A stretch of 64,000 nt of DNA, from contig NZ_PYAK01000004.1 in the NCBI RefSeq assembly GCF_003264365.1, positions 124,001 to 188,000 of the forward strand, written 5' to 3'. Made by a program: the position numbers and the translations under genes. The stretch comes from Micromonospora noduli. Lineage in GTDB: Bacteria; Actinomycetota; Actinomycetes; Mycobacteriales; Micromonosporaceae. The notes under the pieces are model-generated. The model was given only the letters and a program-made list of their open reading frames with translations, ran no database searches and was not told the origin of the DNA. Below, piece by piece: positions 26,432 through 33,542 of this stretch (position 1 is its first letter; each line of letters starts with the position of its first letter).

Positions 26432-27093
26432 GTGCGCCCATTGCGGATCGCCGAGACGGTGGTGACGCCGTCGAGCTGTGTCGAGTGGGTGGCCGGCGCG
26501 GGGGCGCTGGTCTGGGACCGTCGCTCGCTGCGGGTGTTGGACCCGCATCTGAGCGGCGCGCTCGCGTGGGAGGCGGTAAGCCCCGACGCGGATCCGATTC
26601 TGGCTGTCGGCGTGGCACCGGACCGGTCGCGGTTCGCGCTGGTGGGGCCGCGTGAGGTGCAGATCCGGGGTGCCGACGGCCGCGTTCAATGGTCGGCCGA
26701 GCACGGCGTAGCACTGTCGATCGGATGGCCACAACCACACTGTCACCTGGCCGGTGACGGCCTTGTCTATATGTTCGTGCCCGACGATTCCGGTGACCAC
26801 GTCGTCGTATGGGACTCCGCAGGCGGATCGGAGGTCGGCCGGCATCCTCTCCAGAGATGGTCGGCGTCGCGACCGACGAGAGCGACGCCGAGCAGCATCT
26901 CCTGCTCTCCACCCGCACGCTGCGCCCGCAGACCGTGATGGATTACGGCATCGACATGCCGCAGAACTCGATTCGGTCCGCCGGTGGACACGGACGGTGG
27001 ATGACGCACGACGCCCGCCTCGGGGTGGCCCGGCTCTGGCAGCTACGCGAGCCGCACACGGATGAGGTCGAGGGCCAGCTCGCACTGCTGTAG
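26432..27093 (+). pseudogene. Frameshifted WD40/propeller-like hypothetical gene
   Basis: From GTG 26432 (or 26414) a protein-like frame runs VRPLRIAETVVTPSSCVEWVAGAGALVWDR with repeated short strands such as FALVGPREVQIRGADG and HVVVWDSAGGSEVG, which looks like beta-propeller blades. Around base 26845 the sensible reading moves to a second frame (SPEMVGVATDESDAEQHLLL to the stop at 27093), while the first becomes Ser/Arg-rich nonsense ending at 26938. One base missing near 26845-26850 explains this. Either a recent pseudogene, a programmed shift, or a sequencing error. The intact product would be about 220 residues; its role is not recognised. Confidence 0.6.
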
Positions 27094-27199
27094 GTGGTGC
27101 TGCTCCCTTGATCGTTGGCAGCTGAGCTGTTCGACACGCCGAGCGGTGCCCTGCTGAACTGCCACCGATCGACGTGGCGATTCCCCATACAGAGGACGG

Positions 27200-29062
27200 T
27201 CAGCCGGGGGGAGCGGGTTGGGCACTGCCGCCCGGTTGCGGTCGGCGATCCCACAGCACCAGGCCGGTGAGCAGCATCGCGACGCCCAGACCGACCATCG
27301 CCAACCCCACCGCCGTGTGCGTGCTCCCGCTCAGGTGACCCGCCACGATCCACCCGCTGTCGATTCCGAACGCCAACGGCATCAACCCCTGCGGGATCAC
27401 CGGGATCCACCCGACCGTCAGCAACCCCAGCGCCCACGCTGTCGACTTGTTCTCCCGATACCACTGCGCTTCCCAGGTCAGCGGGAGCACCGTCTCCGGG
27501 GGCCGGCTCCGCTGACCGGCCGCGGCGAGCACCGCCGTGCCGCGCCGGGCGAACCGCTCGTCGGCCAGCCACACGCCACCCCACCAGACTGCGGCGCCTC
27601 CGAGCAGCCCGACCAGCGGCAATAACAGTGCCGCCCCCGGCGGACCCCAGATCATCAGGGCGAGCACCGGCGCCGCAGCGAGCAGTCCAGCCGCGGTGGC
27701 GACCAGCACGCTGACGATGTCGGTCGGGTTGTCAGCCGCTGTCGGATGCCGCGGGTCGGCTACCGGGCGTACGCGCAGCAGCGACACCCACACCGGCACC
27801 GACGCGCCCGCACCGAGCAGGGCCGGCAGGGTGCAGAGCGCGGCCAGCGGGTCGACGTCGGGCGCGAGGAGGATGCCCGCGACGGTGAGCAGCAGCCCGA
27901 TCGGGGTGACCAGCACCAACCACGCCAGGGCCCGACCTCGGACCTCGGCCCGTTCGCCGCCGGGCGTGGTGAGCGGCAGCCACAACGCGGTGCCGTCCAG
28001 CCCGACCAGCCCAGCGGACATCGCCGCCGCGCCGAGCACTGCCAGCGGTCCCGCCCACGGCAGCAGCAGGTCCACGTCGGACAGCAGCGGCAGCCCGGCG
28101 AGCAACGCTCCGTACACCACAGCGAACGCCAGATACTGCAACCGCAACGGATGCCGCATCCAGGCCCGCAGCTCACGGCCGACGACCGCCCGCGTCGCCG
28201 CCGGCACCCACCCCAGCCACTCGCGCTCAGTCGTGGCCGGTGACGCCGCCGTGGTCCGGCGCGGCCGGAACGGCGCGCCGGCGGCGATCACCCTTCGGAC
28301 GAGCATGATGTACGCGGCGGCGCAGAGCGCCACGATGCCCACCAGGGTCGCCATCAGGCGCACCCCTTGCCCGGTTGGCCCGGTCACGGCGGAGACCGGC
28401 CAGGCGCTCGGCACGTACGCCATGGCCCGGACCACCTCCTCCGGCGCTGCCACGAGCAGTACCGACACCCACGGGAAGACCGCCCAGAGCGACCCGGCGA
28501 CACCCATCGCCGTGCCGGTGAATACGCCAGTGAGCAGCGCCCCGGCCGGACCGCCGGCGTGGCCGACGACCTCCAGCGCGATGGCCGAGCCGATCAGCCC
28601 GAGCAACCAGAGCAGCACCGCGCCGCCGGCGGTGACGAGGACCGCGACGGTGCCGTACCGGGCGGCGTGCACCGGCAGCGCGGCGAGTGCCATCAGCGAC
28701 ACGGCCGGGCCGATACCGATCGCCGACGCGGCGAGCAGGCCGATCGCGGCCGAGACGCCGCCGATCGGCTCCAACCGCAGGTGGGCCGGGAGGACCCGGC
28801 CGCGCCCGCCGCCGAGCAGCAGCGGCAACACGATCCAGCCGAGAACCCACGCCCCGGCCAGCAGGCCAAGGGTGTGCTGGTCGCCGCGATGCGCGTACCG
28901 GATCAACCAGGCGGCGGCGAGCAGACCGACCAGGCCGGCCACCGTGGGTCCGGGATGCTCGCGCAGCGAGCGACGCAGCATCGTCGCACGCATCCGGGCC
29001 GGCACCGTGATAGCGCCGAGAGCGCCGCCCAGCTGGCCGGGGGCGGTCAGTTGCGTGCTCAT
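27200..29062 (-). CDS. ABC exporter permease (membrane protein)
   Basis: A 620-residue protein beginning at the ATGA overlap with the ATPase gene, which fixes the start. It has some 14 or more hydrophobic segments and no recognisable soluble domain. The coupling to an ABC-2-type ATPase makes it the membrane part of an exporter; large permeases of this kind are found with ATPases of the CcmA/DrrA type in actinobacteria. It may export a lipid, peptide or antibiotic, or act in resistance; nothing in the sequence says which. Confidence 0.82.
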   Translation of the reverse strand: MSTQLTAPGQLGGALGAITVPARMRATMLRRSLREHPGPTVAGLVGLLAAAWLIRYAHRGDQHTLGLLAGAWVLGWIVLPLLLGGGRGRVLPAHLRLEPIGGVSAAIGLLAASAIGIGPAVSLMALAALPVHAARYGTVAVLVTAGGAVLLWLLGLIGSAIALEVVGHAGGPAGALLTGVFTGTAMGVAGSLWAVFPWVSVLLVAAPEEVVRAMAYVPSAWPVSAVTGPTGQGVRLMATLVGIVALCAAAYIMLVRRVIAAGAPFRPRRTTAASPATTEREWLGWVPAATRAVVGRELRAWMRHPLRLQYLAFAVVYGALLAGLPLLSDVDLLLPWAGPLAVLGAAAMSAGLVGLDGTALWLPLTTPGGERAEVRGRALAWLVLVTPIGLLLTVAGILLAPDVDPLAALCTLPALLGAGASVPVWVSLLRVRPVADPRHPTAADNPTDIVSVLVATAAGLLAAAPVLALMIWGPPGAALLLPLVGLLGGAAVWWGGVWLADERFARRGTAVLAAAGQRSRPPETVLPLTWEAQWYRENKSTAWALGLLTVGWIPVIPQGLMPLAFGIDSGWIVAGHLSGSTHTAVGLAMVGLGVAMLLTGLVLWDRRPQPGGSAQPAPPG

Positions 29063-29823
29063 CGTGCCCCGGTCAGCCAGTCCAGACCGGCGCTGCCGGA
29101 GGCTTCGGCGCCGACCAACTCGACGAACCGGTCCTCCAGGCTGCTGCCGGCGGCGACCTCGGCGACCGACCCGGCGGCGACCACCTGACCCTGATGGATC
29201 ACGGTGACCTCGTCGCACATCTGCTCGACGAGCAGCATCGAGTGGGTGGACAGCACGCAGGTGCCGCCGCCGGCCACGAACCGGCGCAGCACCTGGCGGA
29301 TGGTGGCCGCGGAGACCGGGTCGACCGCCTCGAAGGGTTCGTCGAGCACGAGCAGCCGGGGCGCGTGCAGCAGCGCCTGGGCGAGGCCGAGCTTCTTGCG
29401 GGTGCCGGTGGAGCAGTCGGCCAGCGGGGTGCCGGCGCCCTTGGTCAGGCCGAGCACGTCGATCAGTTCGGCGGCACGGTCGGCGGCTGTGGCCCGGGGT
29501 AGCCCGCGCAGGCCGGCGCTGTAGCGCAGCAGTTCGGCACCGGTGAGGCGTTCCGGGAAGTCGAGGCCGTCGGGCAGCACGCCGGTCAGCGCGCGGGTGA
29601 GGCCGCGCTCGCGCAGCGCGTCGTGGCCGAGGATCCGGATCTGCCCGGAGTCCGGGGTGACCAGGCCGACGGCCATCCCGATGGTGGTGGACTTGCCGGC
29701 GCCGTTGGGCCCGACGATGCCGTGGAAGGTGCCGGGGTGCACGGTCAGATCGATGCCGTCCACCGCGCGATGCGCCGCGAAGGTCTTGACCAGGCCACGG
29801 ATCTCTAGTGCCGGGGGGATCAC
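29059..29823 (-). CDS. ABC transporter ATP-binding protein (ABC-2 exporter type)
   Basis: A 254-residue ATPase with Walker A GPNGAGKST, Q-loop region, signature CSTGTRKKLGLAQALLH (a C-S-T-G-T form of the usual LSGGQ) and Walker B LLVLDEPFEAVDP. The pattern fits DrrA/CcmA-like exporter ATPases. It is the first gene of a two-gene operon with the permease, overlapping it by 4 bp. The region between 29824 and 29893 separates it from the ASCH gene on the same strand. Confidence 0.93.
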   Translation of the reverse strand: MIPPALEIRGLVKTFAAHRAVDGIDLTVHPGTFHGIVGPNGAGKSTTIGMAVGLVTPDSGQIRILGHDALRERGLTRALTGVLPDGLDFPERLTGAELLRYSAGLRGLPRATAADRAAELIDVLGLTKGAGTPLADCSTGTRKKLGLAQALLHAPRLLVLDEPFEAVDPVSAATIRQVLRRFVAGGGTCVLSTHSMLLVEQMCDEVTVIHQGQVVAAGSVAEVAAGSSLEDRFVELVGAEASGSAGLDWLTGAR

Positions 29824-29893
29824 GCGCCGAGCATAGGTGACCTTGCGCTGCCCCGTGGCCCGGCGCTCACAAGTCCACAGTGGGCAGAGCTGC

Positions 29894-30313
29894 TCAGACG
29901 ACGTGCACCAGTCGGAAGCGTTCGGTCACCACCAGGGTGTCGTCGTCCACGGTGAAGTCCGGGTCGCCCAGCTCGGCGCGCACCTCGGCACTGTGCCAGA
30001 ACGCCTCGTGCCCCGCACGCCACTGCGCCACCGACTCGTCGCCCTCCCCCTCGGCCAGGGCGTGTGGCAGGTCGACCTCGGCGAGCCGGACCACCCGTAC
30101 GTCGGTCAGCTCGATGGCCGCGACCCGGCGGCCGGCGGAGTCGACCACGGCGGACAGTTGACCCACCTCGGGCAGCGGCTCGTTCGCGCACTCGTACCCG
30201 GCCAGCAGGCCGGTCGTCGAGGTCTTCGCCCCGGACAGGATCGCGCCCACGAGTTTGTCCCGCAGTGGCCCCGGAAAGGCGAACTCAGCAAGCGGAAGAT
30301 CGTCGAGGTCCAT
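29894..30313 (-). CDS. ASCH-domain protein
   Basis: A 139-residue protein (start at ATG 30313; the longer frame runs into the NUDIX promoter region). It shows FAFPGPLRDKLVGAILSGAKTSTTGL near the N terminus and VVRLAEVDLPHALAEGEGDESVAQW, which is the ASCH pattern with a conserved G.K.ST loop and the E.G..S..W segment. ASCH domains resemble PUA folds and bind RNA; some members act as nucleoside amidohydrolases. It stands divergent from the NUDIX gene. Confidence 0.85.
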   Translation of the reverse strand: MDLDDLPLAEFAFPGPLRDKLVGAILSGAKTSTTGLLAGYECANEPLPEVGQLSAVVDSAGRRVAAIELTDVRVVRLAEVDLPHALAEGEGDESVAQWRAGHEAFWHSAEVRAELGDPDFTVDDDTLVVTERFRLVHVV

Positions 30314-30389
30314 CCGCGGAGGGTACGCGATCCGGTGCGTGTGAGGGACCGTCGTCGACATGCTCGCGGCAAGGTGGCACGGTCTCGTC

Positions 30390-30788
30390 ATGGCCACCTA
30401 TGGCGTCGCCCTCGTACTGCTTGTCGATTCGTCGGGCGCGGTGCTGCTACAGCACCGCGACGAGGATGCGGTCGTCTCGCCGGGCCAGTGGAGCCTGCCG
30501 GGTGGCCACATTGAGCCCGGCGAGTCACCGGAGGAGGCGGCCCGCCGCGAACTGCTGGAGGAAACTGGTCTGACCGTGGGTGAGCTGCACCCGCTGTGGA
30601 GCGGACCGCGCCGGTACGAAGCGGATTTTCCGCACACCGTGACTGTCCACGTGTTCCGTGGCACCACCACGGCTCGTCAGGAGGACGTGATGGTCGGCGA
30701 GGGGCAAGCGATGGTGTTCATTCCTCGAGACGAGGTGCTCGATCGTGAGCTGGCGGTCTCCACCGCCCTTGTCCTGCGCATGATCTAG
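30390..30788 (+). CDS. NUDIX hydrolase
   Basis: A 132-residue hydrolase with an intact NUDIX box, GHIEPGESPEEAARREL followed by LEETGL, whose Glu residues hold magnesium. The protein would cleave a nucleoside diphosphate linked to another group; the substrate is not predictable. I chose ATG 30390 (MATYGVALVLLV), with AAGGTGG upstream; ATG 30360 would add ten residues. It lies divergent from the ASCH gene and is followed by a comparatively AT-rich non-coding stretch. Confidence 0.9.
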   Translation: MATYGVALVLLVDSSGAVLLQHRDEDAVVSPGQWSLPGGHIEPGESPEEAARRELLEETGLTVGELHPLWSGPRRYEADFPHTVTVHVFRGTTTARQEDVMVGEGQAMVFIPRDEVLDRELAVSTALVLRMI

Positions 30789-30926
30789 CTTCAAACGTCG
30801 TCAACCTGCCCTGCCTCAACGATCAGGCAGTTGTGGTGGGTGACAAAGAAGCTTTTACAGTGCGAATTTTGGCACCACATTTCCATGATCGACGGGAGCG
30901 GGCTGTGCCGACGAATTGGCCCTCGG
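30789..30926. other. Non-coding gap with an AT-rich patch
   Basis: Between the convergent NUDIX and XdhC genes. Bases about 30840-30890 are markedly richer in A and T than the rest of the window (runs such as aagaagcttttac and gaattttgg). A weak 6-bp hairpin (ctgcct...aggcag) is visible near 30815. No gene is supported; it could be a remnant of a dispersed intergenic repeat. Confidence 0.4.
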
Positions 30927-32000
30927 TCAGCTGTGGTGGATCGGGGTCGCCAGGTCGCTGAGCGGGCGACCCGAGCCGCCCCAGGTCTGGGCGGTGATCT
31001 CGGCGGCGATCGCCACGGCCGTCTCCTCCGGTGTCCGCGCGCCCAGGTCCAGCCCGATGGGTGAGCAGAGTCGGGCCAGCGCGCTCTCCGGTACACCCGC
31101 CTCGCGCAGCCGGCGCATCCGATCGTCGTGGGCGCGCCGGCTGCCCATCGCGCCGATGTAACGGGCGGGTGTGGCGAAGGCGACCTGGAGCAGCGGCACG
31201 TCGAACTTGGGGTCGTGGGTCAGGACGCAGAGCACCGTGCGGTCGTCGACGGCAGTGGACTCCAGGTACGCGTGCGGCCAGCGGACGACGAGGTCGTCGA
31301 CGTCCGGGAAACGCACACGGGTGGCGAACACCGGGCGGGCGTCGCAGACCGTGACGTGGTAGCCGAGGAACTTACCGATCCGGGCCATCGCGGCGGCGAA
31401 GTCGATCGCACCGAAGATGATCATCCGAGGTGGTGGCACGTACGACTGGACGAACACGGCCACCTCGTCGCCGCGCTGCTGCCCCTGCCGGCCCAGGTGG
31501 ATCGTGCCGGTGACGCCGAGGGCGAGCATCCCGGTCGCCTGCCGGGCCGCCGCGTCGTCCAGGTCGGGTGCGCCGAGGCTGCCCGCGACCCGATCGGGCC
31601 AGATCACCAGTTGGGCGTTCTCGACCGATGCGGTGGCGACCGGACGGCCGTCGCGGATCGCGGCGAGGACCTGATCGAACTCGGTCATCGCGACGCTCGG
31701 TTGCACCAGGACCTGGATGGTGCCACCGCAGGTCAGCCCGACGTCCAACGCGTCGTCGTCGCTGACGCCGAAGGTCTGGGTGTGCGCCGCGCCGGTCTGG
31801 ATCGCGGTCCGGCAGAGTTCGTAGACGGCGCCCTCGACGCAGCCGCCCGAGATGCTGCCCACCACGTCTCCGTGCGCCGAGACGGCCATCGCCGCGCCAG
31901 GTTGCCGAGGCGCGGACTGCCAGGTCCGCGCGACGGTCGCGACGGCGAACGCGACGCCCGCGACGCGCCAGCCGGCCAGTCCGTCGACGATGTCCCGCAT
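30927..32000 (-). CDS. XdhC/CoxF-family maturation protein
   Basis: A 357-residue XdhC-family protein. The N-terminal XdhC/CoxI domain has VGSISGGCVEGAVYE and a GLTCGG motif; the C-terminal Rossmann domain has RMIIFGAIDFAAAMARIGKFLGY and ARYIGAMGSRRA followed by SPIGLDLGARTPEETAVAI. Members insert the sulfurated molybdenum cofactor into xanthine or CO dehydrogenase. I chose ATG 32000; longer frames run through the palindrome. The gene is divergent from coxM, so it is very likely a maturation factor for the CO dehydrogenase encoded there. Confidence 0.9.
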   Translation of the reverse strand: MRDIVDGLAGWRVAGVAFAVATVARTWQSAPRQPGAAMAVSAHGDVVGSISGGCVEGAVYELCRTAIQTGAAHTQTFGVSDDDALDVGLTCGGTIQVLVQPSVAMTEFDQVLAAIRDGRPVATASVENAQLVIWPDRVAGSLGAPDLDDAAARQATGMLALGVTGTIHLGRQGQQRGDEVAVFVQSYVPPPRMIIFGAIDFAAAMARIGKFLGYHVTVCDARPVFATRVRFPDVDDLVVRWPHAYLESTAVDDRTVLCVLTHDPKFDVPLLQVAFATPARYIGAMGSRRAHDDRMRRLREAGVPESALARLCSPIGLDLGARTPEETAVAIAAEITAQTWGGSGRPLSDLATPIHHS

Positions 32001-32031
32001 GGCCGCACGATCCGCGAGCCCCGGCGGCAGC

Positions 32032-32071
32032 GTCAACGGCGACCTAAGCAGTTGCTTAGGTCGCCGTTGAC
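32032..32071. promoter_or_regulatory. Perfect 19-bp-arm palindrome between xdhC and coxM
   Basis: The arm gtcaacggcgacctaagca (32032-32050) is exactly reverse-complemented at 32053-32071, with only GT between. It sits in the 118-bp gap between the divergent xdhC and coxM genes, 48 bases from the coxM start. A TTGACT word at 32068-32073 could be a -35 box for coxM, but I see no good -10. It could be an operator read from both sides, or a hairpin in either leader. Neither gene runs into it, so termination is unlikely. Confidence 0.8.
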
Positions 32072-32118
32072 TTTGGCCACCGCCGGGCAGAGATTTTGCC
32101 GGACTGCGGAGGTGCGAC

Positions 32119-32991
32119 ATGCAGGTGCCGGCACCGTTCGAGTACGAGCGAGCCACCAGTGTGGACCATGCGATCAGCCTGCTGGAGCGGCTGGGCGGGA
32201 CAGCCCGCCTGATCGCCGGCGGGCACAGCCTGTTGCCGATGATGAAGCTCCGGCTGGCCAACTTCGACTATCTGATCGACATCAACGACCTGCACGGCGA
32301 GTTGGGCTACGTCGAGGCGGGCCCGGACGAGGTCCGCATCGGTGCGCTGACCCGGCATCGGGAACTCCTCGAATCCCCCGTGCTGGCGGCGGCGTTCCCG
32401 ATCTTCGCCGACGCCGAGCGGGTGATCGCCGACCCGGTGGTGCGCAACCGGGGCACGCTGGGCGGCTCGCTGTGCCAGGCCGACCCGTCCGAGGACCTGT
32501 CGGCGGTCTGCACGACGCTGGACGCGCGGTGCGTGATCCGTGGTCCGGGCGGCGCGGAGCGGGTCGTGTCGATGGAGGACTTCCACGTCGGGCCGTACGA
32601 GACGGCCGTCGCGGACGACGAGATCCTGGTCGAGATCCGGCTACCGGTACGGCCCGGCTGTGGCAGCGCGTACGCCAAGGTCGAGCGCCGGGCCGGCGAC
32701 TGGGCCGTGGTGTCGGCGGGCGCGGCGGTGTGGCTCGACGGCGGCGCGATCGTCGACGCCCGGGTCGGGCTCGCGGCGGTCGGCCCGAACACCACCGGCA
32801 TCCCGGCGATCTCGGCGGCGCTGCGCGGGCAGGAACCCTCGGAGAGCCTCTACGAGCAGGCCGGGGCGATCGCGGCGGACAGCTGCGACCCGGTGACCGA
32901 CCAGCGCGGCAGCGCGGACTACAAGCGGCATCTGGCCGCCGAGCTGACCCGGCGGACCCTGCGCCGGGCCGTCGAACGGGCGAGGAGCTGA
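32119..32991 (+). CDS. coxM: Aerobic CO dehydrogenase, medium (FAD) subunit
   Basis: A 290-residue flavoprotein subunit. RLIAGGHSLLPMMKLRLANF and RGTLGGSLCQADPSEDL are the two FAD-binding segments of the CoxM/xanthine dehydrogenase FAD family; a CoxM C-terminal domain follows. In the (LMS)2 enzyme this subunit receives electrons from the [2Fe-2S] subunit and passes them on to quinone. It is first of the coxM-coxS-coxL genes; coxS starts 2 bases after its stop. The palindrome upstream probably controls the operon. Confidence 0.94.
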   Translation: MQVPAPFEYERATSVDHAISLLERLGGTARLIAGGHSLLPMMKLRLANFDYLIDINDLHGELGYVEAGPDEVRIGALTRHRELLESPVLAAAFPIFADAERVIADPVVRNRGTLGGSLCQADPSEDLSAVCTTLDARCVIRGPGGAERVVSMEDFHVGPYETAVADDEILVEIRLPVRPGCGSAYAKVERRAGDWAVVSAGAAVWLDGGAIVDARVGLAAVGPNTTGIPAISAALRGQEPSESLYEQAGAIAADSCDPVTDQRGSADYKRHLAAELTRRTLRRAVERARS

Positions 32992-32993
32992 GC

Positions 32994-33542
32994 ATGCAGG
33001 TCACCATGACCGTCAACGACGTCGAGGTCACCCGGGAGATCGAGGCCCGGCTGCTGCTGGTGCACTTCCTGCGCGACGTGCTGGGTTTGACCGGCACGCA
33101 CTGGGGCTGCGACACCAGCAACTGTGGCACCTGCGTGGTCTGGCTCGACGGCGAGCCGGTGAAGTCGTGCACGGTGCTCGCGGCGATGGCCGGCGGCCAC
33201 CAGGTGCGTACCGTCGAGGGCCTCGCCAAGGGCGCCGAGCTGGACCCGGTCCAGCAGGGGTTCATGCAGTGCCACGGTCTGCAGTGCGGTTTCTGCACCC
33301 CGGGGATGATGATGACCGCGCGGGCGCTGCTCGACCGCAACCCCGACCCGAGCGAGACGGAGATCCGGGAGGCGATCTCGGGTCAGATCTGCCGGTGCAC
33401 GGGTTACGCCACCATCGTGCGCTCGGTCCGCTGGGCCGCCGTGGCGGAGGCGCAGGCTGCGGCCCAGGTCACCGAGACCACCGAATCGTCCGAGGCCGGC
33501 GAGATCGACAACGCCGGCCAGCCCGCGGAGGCCGTCGCATGA
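32994..33542 (+). CDS. coxS: Aerobic CO dehydrogenase, small [2Fe-2S] subunit
   Basis: A 182-residue subunit. The N-terminal plant-type [2Fe-2S] centre uses Cys39, Cys44, Cys47 and Cys59 (GCDTSNCGTC...C), and the second centre uses Cys98, Cys101, Cys133 and Cys135 (CGFCTPGM...CRCTGY). The C-terminal ~30 residues (rich in Glu, Ser, Thr, Ala) extend beyond the usual ~160-residue length. The ATG at 32994 follows the coxM stop closely, and its stop overlaps the coxL ATG. Confidence 0.95.
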   Translation: MQVTMTVNDVEVTREIEARLLLVHFLRDVLGLTGTHWGCDTSNCGTCVVWLDGEPVKSCTVLAAMAGGHQVRTVEGLAKGAELDPVQQGFMQCHGLQCGFCTPGMMMTARALLDRNPDPSETEIREAISGQICRCTGYATIVRSVRWAAVAEAQAAAQVTETTESSEAGEIDNAGQPAEAVA

